DNA from: Botryotinia globosa
Taxonomy: Eukaryota; Ascomycota; Leotiomycetes; Helotiales; Sclerotiniaceae
Length of the DNA stretch: 64,000 nucleotides
Assembly: GCA_014898425.1 (NCBI GenBank)
Contig: RCSZ01000009.1
Location: 806,001-870,000, forward strand
Direction of reading: 5' to 3'
The notes under the pieces were generated by a model. It was given only the letters and a program-made list of their open reading frames with translations, ran no database searches and was not told where the DNA came from. Positions 33,774 through 45,328 of this stretch are shown in pieces; within the stretch, counting starts at the first letter, position 1; every line of letters begins with the position of its first letter. A program made the translations under genes and the position numbers.

Positions 33774-34313
33774 ATGTCTGATCAACAGGCAATCCCTCAG
33801 GTTACGGGCACCCATTTCCCTCCCGAAGCAAATTATGTTGAAGAGACCAAAACTATCACCGTCATCTTCAACACGGATCGCGACTGGGTACAAGGCCCTG
33901 AAGATCCCATCATCAGGCAGATATCTCAGTACTCCCTCAACATCAGAAAAATGATCTTCATCGTTGAGTTCCCCGAGACCACCGACCCATTGAGATTGCC
34001 GGAAATTACAGAACGTATCGGATTGATCGTTGCAGCAATAAATTTGGCCGACCTCCAAAACCCCAAGAATGGTGTCGAAATGACGGAAGTCTCTGTTCAC
34101 TTGCGCGAGTACAAGATCAAGCAGCTTAATTGTATGGTTCCCTTGGAGGATTTGTGTATGGACTATACATTGAGGGTTAGTGTAAATGGAGGACCGTATT
34201 TGGATAAGTTTAATACTAAACTGGGAGTGCAACTGGCTAAGCAGTTCAAGAAGTATATTGGAAAGTTTGCAGAGCTTGCAGAGCTTGCTTGTGCTGAATA
34301 TGAGAGTCTGTGA
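33774..34313 (+). CDS. Tandem-family protein 2 (179 aa, function unknown)
   Basis: The start ATG at 33774 (CAACAATGTCT) fits the fungal start context. It begins MSDQQAIPQVTGTHFPPEAN. It shares the layout of its neighbours: KTITVIFNTDRDW, NIRKMIFIVEFPETTDPLRL, TERIGLIVAAINL, MTEVSVHLREYKIKQLNCMV and a C-terminal strand (LRVSVNGGPYLDKF). It differs in having a longer basic helical end (LAKQFKKYIGKFAELAELAC) instead of the LPNDG ending. Single exon; no signal peptide. The most diverged of the three. Confidence 0.75.
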   Translation: MSDQQAIPQVTGTHFPPEANYVEETKTITVIFNTDRDWVQGPEDPIIRQISQYSLNIRKMIFIVEFPETTDPLRLPEITERIGLIVAAINLADLQNPKNGVEMTEVSVHLREYKIKQLNCMVPLEDLCMDYTLRVSVNGGPYLDKFNTKLGVQLAKQFKKYIGKFAELAELACAEYESL

Positions 34314-35020
34314 ATGATGGAGACTGAGGGGTCGGTTCCCGTTCCATTTCCTGGATCAGATCGTATATTGGGGAAGAACATGATATCATGGATCAATTTC
34401 AGCTGGATAACTGACTATCTAATGACATTTGTGCGTATACCTTGTATGCCTCTGCAATTTGTGATGTCAATATTATATTTCAGAGACGACTATACAATTT
34501 TGTGGGGTATTAGATCTTGAAATGGCAATATATTGATTCATCTGTCTATATCTCAACTTTGATGATATTACATTAGCCCTCGTCGATATGAACATAAAAA
34601 TACATAGAGTTTGATGTAAGACTATGATACAAACCCGGAATTGATAATAGTGCCATAGATTATCCCGAAAAGACACTCTTTCATAAGTTTGATCTTGTTT
34701 ACACCCTTAATCAGAGGTGCCTTGTTTAGAGTGAAGACACTGCCATGATTTCAATTTCTCATTGGCAAATAGTTTGCCCTACAACTTTGACATTTTGTAT
34801 CATTCCGTACTCGTACTATATGTAGTCATTTTTGGCCTCACAAACGTCTCCACCTCCCACAGTCATATGTCCATACAGCAAATCACAGCAATCAATCCAC
34901 TTACGAATATATAATGAGAGCCCAGCCTCCTTTTTCTTCACTCTTTATCAGTATCTCTGTCAGGAACAAAACGCATCCCCGCACAGATTCAAACTTTCTG
35001 GTCTATCTGATTCAATTGCG
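34314..35020. other. Intergenic between tandem genes 2 and 3
   Basis: No gene supported. The frame of gene 3 stays open upstream to about 34832 but holds no ATG there, so the start at 35021 is preferred unless an upstream exon exists. Confidence 0.5.
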
Positions 35021-35545
35021 ATGGTTCAATCTCAACAAGCAAACAATCCGGCTGCAATTATTCCGATACATCCAGAGTTGGATCACAGTGGAACCTTCCC
35101 AGATAGAATCTTGGCCATTACTTTTCAACGGGATGGTGGAGATGATATCCTTGACCCTATCAAGCAATACACTCTCATAACAGATAGAGTAGAATTTTGT
35201 ATTGATTTTACTGACCTGAGCACTTTTACGCGAGCAGAACGAGCCATCATTGAACAGCGCATTTTCAAAATTCGTGTTGCCATCAACTACGTTGCCCCTG
35301 GTGCAATATCTGGATCGAATAAAATTTCAGCTGTCAGGGTGTTGGCCGATATGTGCCAATTTAGCACTCAGCTGCTTAAGATATGTGCGGGATTCGATGA
35401 CTTGGACTGTGGCTGGGATTTCCTATGGCAAATTCATGGTGGAGCTCCTCAACTTTGTTACAGCAGGGCAAATTATGTAATGGTTGATTTAGAACAAACC
35501 ATCGACGATTATGCTCATAACCTGAGTTTGCCAAATGATGGATAG
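35021..35545 (+). CDS. Tandem-family protein 3 (174 aa, function unknown)
   Basis: It begins MVQSQQANNPAAIIPIHPEL. The core matches protein 1 closely in layout: TDRVEFCIDFTDLSTFTRAE, RAIIEQRIFKIRVAINYV, ISAVRVLADMCQFSTQLLKI, then CAGFDDLDCGWDFLW and the C-terminal SLPNDG. The FST-(R/Q)-QLK-type motif followed by C-A-(S/G)-GF is shared with protein 1. No signal peptide or intron. The start is chosen as the only in-frame ATG near the family's usual N-terminus; the longer frame to 34832 would need a non-ATG start or a hidden exon. Confidence 0.75.
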   Translation: MVQSQQANNPAAIIPIHPELDHSGTFPDRILAITFQRDGGDDILDPIKQYTLITDRVEFCIDFTDLSTFTRAERAIIEQRIFKIRVAINYVAPGAISGSNKISAVRVLADMCQFSTQLLKICAGFDDLDCGWDFLWQIHGGAPQLCYSRANYVMVDLEQTIDDYAHNLSLPNDG

Positions 35546-36169
35546 AAGCGTACTGATGGCAATGCTATGAATATTCAAACGTTTGAATTTACAACATTTC
35601 AGCCACATAGCATGAGCATAAGACAAGGATAGATCAGGCTTAGCTGAAGGATTTAACGTTGACCGATGTGTGCATTCTCATGTCTTGGTATTTTGTAGTT
35701 GCAATGGCTATTTTGAATGATTTGGAGACATTCACGTATACGTATCTGATAGATCTTGAAGTGAAGATATGGTGGTTTAATCACTTGCCTCCTCTAGATT
35801 GAGCTGATCTGTGAGAGAAAAAAAACATTTGAGGAGAATGAGGGAGAGCCGTATGTGGAGACCACGGAGACGAAACTGCCGCCCCTGGCAACAAGCTCAA
35901 GTAAATCGAAAGAAAGTTGGGGGAATCAATGAGTTTTGTCGCTGAAAGTTAAACTCGCGCAGTCACAAACCAAGGTAGCGAATCAAACAAGTGAAAGTAA
36001 TTGTGCGAGAAAGTCAAAGATTACCTGCGTTTTTGCGTCCGCAAGATATGGGATGCGGTTGAGTATCAAGTCATGGAGATGGTTTGAAGTGTAGTCTGTA
36101 CATATTATTTGATGGAAGTGCAGATGGTGATAAATGATGGAGATGCTGGATTTGAGATACGGATTTTAA
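35546..36169. other. Intergenic, no supported gene
   Basis: Nothing coding; AT-rich towards the 22-bp repeat array. Confidence 0.5.
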
Positions 36170-36396
36170 GACTTATGTGTTTTAAACGGTCATTAATATA
36201 AATACGATTTAATCATCTTCATTATTTGATTGAAACACTTTTCGATTGTGTTTTAAACGCTTTCAATATACGTTTAAAACGCCATCTGAAGTACGTTTGA
36301 AACGTATTTTTATTACGTTTTAAGCGATTCTTAAAGATGATTTAAGCGGCTTTGATATGTGTTTAAAACCATTTTTTGAAGTTGTTTTAAACGCCT
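36170..36396. repeat. Degenerate 22-bp-period array with TTTAAACG / CGTTTAAA core
   Basis: Core motifs occur at about 36178, 36205, 36229, 36250, 36272, 36294, 36317, 36339, 36361 and 36383. From 36250 on, the spacing is 22-23 bp. The fullest form is GTTTTAAACGC, and its inverse-like form is ACGTTTAAAACGCC, so the core is nearly palindromic. Other units are weathered (TTTAAGCG, TTTGAAACG), again by transitions. Confidence 0.8.
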
Positions 36397-36871
36397 TTGC
36401 GATTGAAAGATATAGATATGAGAAGTTTGATATAGACTACTAGGTAATTAAGAGTTGTACGTTCCCGTGATATTATTGCATGGTATGCGAAATGTCATTA
36501 AACATGTTTCATTGATATTTCTTGACTGCTATATTTGCGGTAGCCCTACTACTATCTACCCACCACCTTGGTCGCTGTGATACATACTCCGCAAAGTAAC
36601 ATCGTCGAATATTTAACATACGTTGAAATGAATTATATGTAATACTTTAGCTGAAATATCCATCTAGTCGCAGATCTAAAACATCTCAAGACTTGCGAAG
36701 ACAAAGGCAATCGCGACTCATGTCCTTCGAAATTCGATATTATTCCACCACCTAACACTATATCATGTGCTCCTTCTACTTTATGATTTATTAAACGTTA
36801 TGATTTCCGAGGAATCGATAGTCGTGCACTTGGTACGTTTCCCATTTTGTGAACTCTCTTCCTCCTTCCAG
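36397..36871. other. Intergenic, no supported gene
   Basis: Likely the 3' flank of the minus-strand gene that follows; nothing coding seen. Confidence 0.5.
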
Positions 36872-37711
36872 TTATGGATAGGAGGCATCAGTATGTGGAA
36901 CGTACTCCCTATTTTCCGATCTCTTTTCCAATTCTTGTTCCAACAATCGAATTTCAATCTTTCTTTTTGCAATTAAATCCTCAATATAACGATAGGGTAA
37001 AGCTGCACCCAAGCAATTTTGAGGTAAGGATAAAAATTGAAGTTCGTCGTCGGCCCTCTCTCCCCACTTCATTGTTGTTCGCTCAAATTTTCGCATGATC
37101 GCAGCTTTACGGCTCTCCATTATACGTTCGTCGTACAAAAGATTGCTTTTGTTTATCCTCTCCCTGCATAGGTTGTCGCAATCTTGATGTGTCTTTAATT
37201 CCGGCTCGTGTTCAGACCAAGTTGTTTGGATTATTTGATTAATTCTGATGTTGTATTCTAATTCCTCCTCGTTCATGTCCTCAGTCATATCACCCGTTGT
37301 ATATATATCCATACTTAGCTCACTAGATAGACGTAAAGATGGATATACTTCCTCTGCAGGGTCTTTGTGTTTCAGTACCAACAATTGTTGTTGAGAACGT
37401 TCAATTTCATCGGCTGCTAGTTCAATGAAATGTTTTCTTGACAAATAATCTTGCGATAAACTTCTCTTATGGAGTGGCCTAACTTTTTGCTCGTTCTTCT
37501 TGTCCATTGAAACTGTTTCAACTTTGATAGATGCTAAATCTGCTTTCGGTTGTTCTGCTGTATTTAAATCCGAATTTGTTGCTCTCACTGTTTCGCTGGT
37601 ACTGTTGAATCGATGGAATAATCCATTATTCTCCGTTTCCTTACAGGTTACCCTCTTCCCTCTCCTTGAGCTCATGGCTCGACGGAGTCTCGATTCCAAA
37701 TTTGAAAACAT
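36872..37711 (-). CDS. Hypothetical coiled-coil protein (279 aa)
   Basis: Single exon with ATG at 37711. I do not recognise the family. The N-terminus is basic (MFSNLESRLRRAMSSRRGKR) and could act as a nuclear or mitochondrial targeting region. Residues about 85-115 (RSLSQDYLSRKHFIELAADE, then IERSQQQLLVL) and about 190-275 are helical and charged. The end, YRYIEDLIAKRKIEIRLLEQ followed by ELEKRSENREY, has heptad-like spacing and is probably a coiled coil. An acidic segment (DMTEDMNEEELEYN) lies between. No signal peptide or membrane segment. The strand is opposite to the tandem family. Likely a lineage-restricted protein. Confidence 0.7.
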   Translation of the reverse strand: MFSNLESRLRRAMSSRRGKRVTCKETENNGLFHRFNSTSETVRATNSDLNTAEQPKADLASIKVETVSMDKKNEQKVRPLHKRSLSQDYLSRKHFIELAADEIERSQQQLLVLKHKDPAEEVYPSLRLSSELSMDIYTTGDMTEDMNEEELEYNIRINQIIQTTWSEHEPELKTHQDCDNLCRERINKSNLLYDERIMESRKAAIMRKFERTTMKWGERADDELQFLSLPQNCLGAALPYRYIEDLIAKRKIEIRLLEQELEKRSENREYVPHTDASYP

Positions 37712-39990
37712 GACTGCTTCTCCTTGTTGTTTATTACTCCCCTGGTACTCGGATATATCTCAAAATATAGCTGTCAAAGGATTTTGTATAAATTACGGTG
37801 AGGTAACTTATCAACTTTTGGTCCGTAAATAGGATGCTTCCTGTCCTTTGAAATAGCGAATAAATAAGGTTGGCGAACGATCTTATATGGATGAAATGTC
37901 CGATTTTCTTGAGCGGGCAAAATTTCCAAACTAAACTGAGGGAAGGAAGCGTTGAAGAGGTATATCTTGAATTGTATAAATTGGAGGTCGAGATGACTTA
38001 TTACAATTAAGATAAGGATTAAGGTTGTGATTGTGAATGTGATTACTCGTGAAGAGAAAAAGAAGGAAATCCAGGGGGACAGTTCTCCCTTATATAGGTG
38101 AAATTACATTTGACTAGATCTGTTAGTGCTTGAACTAGATTCAGTAGCGCGAGTGTCAAGACTTTTAGACTTCTCGGGAGTACATGACCAAGGGTCTACT
38201 TGGACACTGGACTGCCATTTTCCTACGTCATAATTCAACGTTACGAAATCTCTATCTGGCTGTACACTTAGTTGAATTCATCAATGGGTATAGGTAATGT
38301 CACCTCTTTTCCGAAACGTATCACTCTCCACCTGCGAGACTCAAACTCAATGTTTATCTAGGTCTAAGTCACTGCTGCTCGAGTGCTCAATCGGACGCTT
38401 TGATATGGAAAGTATAAGCAGGAATTCGAATAATACGTATGAATGATGCATGAAATCATCCAAGGTCGTAGATAGACCACCTCAAACGTAGGTAGATCAG
38501 GAATTTCTCTCTTATGAAAAGACATGGAAGATCTGCAACAGGAGATTCGTTTCAAGGCATGCGTTTCAATACAACACATTGACTTTGGTAAGTCGATGAT
38601 GCTGTAGGATAAATCTCCATTGGATCGGGCCAAAAAGGCAAGTCTATTGCAGTTAAATCTCAATATCACATGTTGGTATTCATCCTTGAACCTTGGTCCA
38701 CAGGTGTGAAGTTGTCAAAAATTCTGTACGGATATAGATAATTGGACCAGTTCATCGACCGCCACAACAGCTCATTACCTGAAATATGGGTCGTGTACGA
38801 CTTTTTTAAAAAGCAGTGAGTGAGCGATTGTTTTGTATTTTTCATTCTTAAAATTTATACCAATCCATGGGAAATTCAATCGAGTTTTCCAGATCCCCAT
38901 ACCTATTGTATCGTGCAGCATTATGTACATATAGGGTTATTGAACAGAAACGAGCTCTTGCAGATTATGAGCAAAACAAATCTCTGAACTTGTATAAGAG
39001 GAATCCAGTCGATGATGAAGTGTCTGCTAGGTAGGATTGAATTCTTTGTTACCTTAGTTTCGAGATTGGCAACAGCATCACACCATCCCAGCGGAATATC
39101 AAAGCACATCATGCTATCATCCAGTCCACACATTATACATCGCGGCATCATACTGCATGAAAGTGATCCAACCGCAGCTAGTCTCAACGCTTTAATGGCG
39201 CGGCTGCTGGTCCTCTTCGAAATGCAAAAGATACCACGACACGAAACCCTGCAGTATACACCGGGACCGCCGTCGGTAATCTAAGCTTGCATTAAAAAGG
39301 TAATAATCATGGTTTCTGGCTGCAAATTGGGATGTTCTTCGTCCTTCTCGAGCTGGAGTGTGCTAAGAGTGGAGAAAATTGGGCAGGGGCAGCTGTATCA
39401 GTACGTACTTGGTACTAGTAGTCGATCATTGCTTATCAGTCTCAGCATGTTGATAGTATGAGATAAGGTTGACAATGTATACCACAGGCTGCTCTCCCGG
39501 TGCAGTAACTGCAGACTTCCGGGAGGGCGGAGATCTTTCTCATCGCTATGATCACAAGCAACACGAAGCAATCACGCTGAAGAATTTGTCCACTGAAACA
39601 CTTCTGTCGGACAACTTATAAAATCCCAATCAATATTGAAACCCTCTCCCGACTTTCAGGAGTGAGTACTGTGAACAGAAGTAATAGTAGGCTAGTTCTG
39701 CGGCAGCTTCACCAATCCTCTACATGGTGAGCAAAGGAGTGGCGGCGTGCGAGAGTAGACAGACATCTACCTGCAATTTCCACCCTTCGATTTCCGCAGG
39801 ATTTCTCATCAATAGCTGCACTTAGAACCGCCACGATTTAAATTCAATGACCAGGCTTCCCCGCCGCACTATACAATTCTCAAGTAGTCTGCGCTATCAA
39901 CCTCTCGATGCATATATCCTGTAAGCAAATCTCGCACATTCTTGACGGATATCAAGTCACCAAGACGAAGTATCGTAGAAGATAATCTCG
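37712..39990. other. Intergenic, no supported gene
   Basis: Short open frames on both strands (38364-38669, 38921-39187, 39012-39284) overlap or lack domains. A nested inverted repeat (CTCCCGG...CCGGGAG with inner TGCAG-TAA-CTGCA) lies at 39494-39525. Confidence 0.45.
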
Positions 39991-40236
39991 ATGACAAGAG
40001 TATTGAAAAAGAATAGCGAGAGTATTGACACCGTGATTATCGAGATGAACCAAGAACAAAAACAGCCGATGAACAAGCTGGAGGGGTATCCCATTCGATC
40101 AAACGAATTATTCCAAATAGGCAATCGAGAAATGCTGCAACTCGTGCGCCAATGTGTATATGATGAGTTTCGTGTATCGTGTGTATGTTGTGATATTAAA
40201 CTGTGTTTTGGAGATGAATCAGCATGTGGGCTGTAA
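39991..40236 (+). CDS. Small hypothetical open frame (81 aa)
   Basis: It starts MTRVLKKNSESIDTVIIEMN and ends CVCCDIKLCFGDESACGL, with four closely spaced cysteines near the end. The opposite strand is also open, so coding status is unsure; no domain recognised. Confidence 0.2.
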   Translation: MTRVLKKNSESIDTVIIEMNQEQKQPMNKLEGYPIRSNELFQIGNREMLQLVRQCVYDEFRVSCVCCDIKLCFGDESACGL

Positions 40237-41459
40237 AAAAGGTGTGGCAAAGAAAAGAATTATCTCTTCTGTGGGATGAGCATGGTGATGCTAGATAGAA
40301 GACGGAGGAGCAATCATGGGAGAAGAGATGATGAACTACCCACCATAAAGGTCTATCAAAACGAAATCTTACGCCCCCTCCATATCAAAGAATAGGTAGT
40401 AACTAGAAATCCAGTCAGTCATCCATTCATCCATTCATCAATCCACCCATTCATCCAAGAAACACAATAACAATTCTCCAAAGGTTGCAAATCCAATACA
40501 TACATTCAAGTCCCAAAAAGGCAAAAATATAGACAAAAAGACACAGTGGTGGCAGTTGCAAATCCTGATGCAGAATCAAATGCCCTTGGATTCTACATGA
40601 TGGAAGTCAATATCTACTCTGATGTACTCTTAGACTTATTGCAGATCCACCAGTCAACATCCATCAATTCCAACAATCTAAATGAGTAAGTAGAACATAA
40701 AGCATCTTCCCCTCAGTCAAGGAACAAATATGTCAACCTAACCAGAAAGCCCAGTAACTGAATGTAAAACTCACTGACAAAGATTCATGCTATAAACTAG
40801 ACAGAGAAGAAATTAATCACATACATACTACCCATTGAAACTCACCATATAAGACCTCTCCATTCCCATCTAGAGTTCCAGCCCGTGCAAGAAAAAAACA
40901 AAAACAAAAACTTCAAAACCTCTAGTAACAGAACTTTTGATCAACGGTCTCCCTCCAAGAAACAAAAACCCACATCTCCATCTCCATCTCTCTACCAAAA
41001 AGAATCTCCAGACCCAGTGAATCTACCTGTAGTCCAACCAAAATATCCATTGTAGCATAGCATAGCATAGCATCCTACCTTCTCACCCATCAACCTGACT
41101 GAGTAATCTCAACAACCTCACAACAAAACCAAACCCACAACCATCTTTTCCTTCTCTCAAAGCAACCAAAACAACACAAACATATTCCCAAACAAGTTCC
41201 AACTTTTCTCCAAGCATCTCCACTCCCTAGCCTTACTTCAAACCTTTGAATCCAAAAGCTAGACATACAAAAAAATCAGGCAGACAATTCGAGCTAAGCT
41301 AAGCTAAGCTAAGCGACAGAAAAAGGGTCCGGATCTTCCTCAACTACTACTTACCTCTTGAAATTTTTCTTCTCCAGTCCTTCTTCTTTACATCTTCTGT
41401 TTTATTTTGTTTTCTTTTACAACTCTGTTCACTACATTTTCAACAATCTTTTCAACAAC
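40237..41459. other. Promoter and leader of the 781-aa gene, with short tandem repeats
   Basis: Contains CATC-type repeats (about 40428-40455), AGCATAGCATAGCAT (about 41057-41073), an AGCTA pentamer array (about 41290-41315) and a long CA/CT-rich leader before ATG 41460. No gene. Confidence 0.5.
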
Positions 41460-44400
41460 ATGGGGTCCTCTGGTATGTAGACATCTTTCCTATTCTACTT
41501 ATCTTTCTCTTTCTATTCCATTAGGTCAAAAGACTCTTTATTCTCAGGCAATTGTTCGAGTCCAAAACAACAAATGCTTTGATGAATTCAGACCTTTAAG
41601 ACTTACCTGACAGATAAGATTCCGTTCCACCTTCAAGCTATTGTTCCTACACATAGACCGAGTCTTGGTCGCACGAACTTCATCAAGTGAAAAGGGTTTT
41701 GACCATCGATTCATTGATCTTTGGGATCGAATGATTGATTGATGATCAAGAACCTCTGAAGCTTACCGGCTTGCTCTTCCATGCTCGTACACGGCAAAAG
41801 AGTACTCTGTGCTAGAAACGAGAATCCTGAAACTGATGTTTCAATGTCTGCATTCATTGAAATACCAAGCTTTCGGAGGTGGCCAACTCAAGAGCTGCTG
41901 TACCTGCCACGTCAAAGCCACATACTAACTTCATATTCTGTGGACAGATGAGGAGAGCGTTGCCAGCAAGGCAGATAGCTCAAGTAGCGACGAAAGCTAC
42001 ACCACCGGTAAGAAGTCTCACTTGAATAATTACCTCACTACCACTGCATGCGCTGACCCCAGACAATCAGCCAAATCCCGATTTACTAGTTCAGCACGCT
42101 CCAGGAATTCGATCAACGGCGATGGCAAGTACATTTATCTCCATCATCAAAATGGTTATCTTGCTGACACCAACTTTTCTACAGATCAACCCTCATGTAC
42201 GTATCCTACCTCTCGTTGGGCTTTTGATTGTCCGTACTGACAAGAACAATAGTTGCTGCTCCAACTCCTACCATACCCGAACCTGTTGGTAAGAAATTTC
42301 AAACTTCACTGTCATCACACCTTCACTTTTGACACCGCTCGACGCGCACCACTTGGCAGAATAAACATTCACTTTCTCTGATGGCAACAAAACACGCTAG
42401 TGCGTTAATGTTTACCTTCAATTACTCTCTCCCTCGCAGCCTCTTCTGTCAAACAACTTCTTTTCTCGATCTGATGAAAATCTTATCTATCCACATTCTT
42501 TGATTGATTGAAAACAATCTTGCTTTCCAATAGCTAATATGAATCATTACGAAGAAGAGGAAACTCCTCCATTCTTGCATCAGATGCTTCATCGAACCGC
42601 CAGCGACGGCTTTGGTCCTTTGGCCGAAGTTCCAATGTCTCGAGACAATACAAACAATAGCGAAGACCTTAACCTCTACCGCGCACCCTCGGTGGCCTCG
42701 TACCAATCTCATCAGTCGAGCCAGACCAAGCACGCTATGTCCACCACCGTCCCGCTCACCTACGAGGAAGCATGTCGCGAATTGAATGCGTATTGTGAGG
42801 AGAATATTCGAGCTGGATGTGAACTTTTGGAGCGCGAAATTGACGTGATCGCATACGATGAGATAGGCGGCGAAACAAGTCACCACACGATTTTATTGAC
42901 TCTCAATCTAGACCTCAAGGATTTGATCAACAAATTGCAGGCCCTTATCGACGGACGCGAGCGTGATCCTAACTCTATCCACAGAGGGAAGGGCAAGTAT
43001 CTGATTCGGCGTATCGACGTTCGTTGTGGTCAACGTGATATGGACAGTTTTCTGCCAGCTATTGAAGGCGTTGTGACGGATGCGATTTCTCATACTTCGC
43101 TCAATGTCACAAATCCATCCGCACAATGGGTGACCTGGAATTGTATCAGCGGTGGTCCAATGAACAACTATTGGGACCTATATTGTACAGCTATCCAACT
43201 GGGCGTGGCAGGAAATGTTCCTGTTTTGAGGCTTTACACTGTCAAATGCAGCGACACATACAACATTAACGGCATTGGTCATATCTTCGACGCTGGCGAC
43301 TCCAGATACCCAAGAGTCAGACGTTGGTCAGGTGGTAAGCCACCAGGCGGCGGTATCTTTGAGAAGACGACACCTACAAGTGGAGTATCAAGTGGCTTGA
43401 ACCCTATCGCATCTGCCTTCAAGTTTGGTGCAACTATCGATGAAGTTGTCGACGCTTCGAATCCTCGACTACCCACGACAAATTACAAGGGCAAGGGCAA
43501 GGCAGTCGATATCCGCAGTCCCAATACTGATGGTCTTTTGCATGGAGGCGAATACAAAGGTGCAGGTGACAAGGCCACTGTTGATACCACTGCCACTGAA
43601 TGGAAGAAAGCTCCTATTCCTGACTGGGATAGCTTGCCTCCCGCTATCAATCATAATTCCGGTGGATATCAGGCAAAGCCAACTTCTTGGACATATTGGC
43701 AAAGAATTGGCGGTGATCCGAAAACACACAAGGAGTTCCCTCTAGGCCATATCCCCTACCCCGTATCATCAGATATTGACCACTGCGATTTTCTTCCAGG
43801 AGAGCCAATTGACATGAAAACTTCAATTGCTTCTGCGATGAAAGCAATTGCGAAAAATGAGAAGCCAGTTATGCCAAAATTGAGCGCTCAAGAGCAAGCA
43901 ATTCTCGATGATATCGCAAACCAGACAAGAAAGGAGTTTAACAACGCCAGAGGTTTTGATCAGGAAGATGATGACATTTTCATTCCAACTGCCAATCCAA
44001 ACTGGAATCCCAATGGCCCGAAGAACCAGCTTACAAAGGACAGAGAAGCTGCATCAGGTTTGACCAGCATGAGTAACATTCCCGCAAGATATCAAACTCA
44101 AGCAGCCGTTCCTGAGACCAGACAAGGACCACCATCATATGTCACCGCATACTACAATCGCCCAACTCAGCAAAATGCAATGGCTGGTAATACGGCTGGT
44201 ACTTCTCCGGGTACAATGTCTGGTACGGATGCTTCTGCTAGATTTGCATCACCACATGCCACCCAGAGCAAATCTACATTCCCATCCGGTGGTCGGGCAA
44301 GACCTTTCACACCCAGTCAGATGACGTCATTCCAAGCATTGAACGCTGGAAGTAGACCTAGCACACCTACCCTTCGATATGGTGGCAGTACTAGCTCGTT

Positions 44401-44758
44401 TGCAATGCCAAGCACAAGCATTGGTTTCAATGCCCCCCCTAACACCATCTCTCGCAGTCGGCCATCCTCGCCAGCAAATTTGAGTCAGATCACAGATCAG
44501 CTGTTCAATTTGAACATGGCCAACCCCCAGGGACAATCGCGCGGTCATAATAATCAATTGTTTGTACCAAATTCTCGATCATATGTCCCAGAATTCGGTG
44601 CAAATCAAAACACCTCGACTGCTCAGGGTCTTGGTAATCTTGCACAGAATTCCGAATGGAACTTCACCCAGGAAGAGACCAAGTATCCTTTCGGATACAA
44701 TTTTGAGTTTGGTGGCAGTGGAGGCAATGGAGGCAATGGAAACACTGGAGGACTCTGA
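41460..44758 (+). CDS. Large low-complexity protein of unknown function (781 aa, five exons)
   Basis: Exons are 41460-41472, 41948-42007, 42185-42196 (a 12-nt microexon), 42253-42288 and 42534-44758. All introns are GT-AG with phase 1, and the joined frame reads MGSSDEESVASKADSSSSDE and onward without a stop. The large last exon holds a globular part (about residues 100-270: YEEACRELNAYCEENIRAGC, ILLTLNLDLKDLINKLQALI, YLIRRIDVRCGQRDMDSFLP) and then a long disordered Ser/Thr/Pro/Asn/Gly-rich tail ending in a GGNGGNGNTGG stretch. I do not recognise the family. Intron 2 (42008-42184) is 177 bp, a multiple of three, and has no in-frame stop, so retention would insert 59 residues (840 aa). No signal peptide. 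Probably regulatory or RNA-granule-like in composition, but this is only inference. Confidence 0.75.
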
Positions 44759-45328
44759 TTGATGGAATAGCGTGGTAATCTTGTAGACTGGTTCTGTACC
44801 GGTCGGTTCTGATGAATGGTTGGGATATCCAAATTGATTTCTGGTAATAGTATGGCTCAAGGAGACTTCTTTCGAATTTTTCTAGGAGGGAGCGATTTCG
44901 GGGTCTATCGTCGGGAAAGATACTATAGTTTAGGCTTAAGAAGCATCAATCATCCAATGGCGGAGATGTGATCCTTCATCCACCATTCAATCCAGCGTTT
45001 TTCACTTAATGCTTGCAAATGTTCATGTGATCAAGTGCCACTTTTGAATAAATATGCAGATACTGCTGGGATTAAAACGCCATCTTGCCCGCAGATGCCT
45101 CACAGCTTTTCATTAACGTGAAGGCAATTATTGACAAAGTCTGCTCGAAAACAAATTGCTCATTGCCGTGAGCCAATCGTACAAACTACCGGGTGGGGTG
45201 TGGGATGTCTATTTTGTACCGCAAATCATTGATGATTAGTGCAGATCTTGGATCTTTTCGATGATATGCAGCAACGAAAGGCATTTCACATGTTAGGATG
45301 CCGAGCAATCAGCTAAGATTGTGTGGTA
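44759..45328. other. Intergenic 3' flank, no gene
   Basis: Downstream region of the 781-aa gene up to the MITE; nothing coding seen. Confidence 0.5.
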
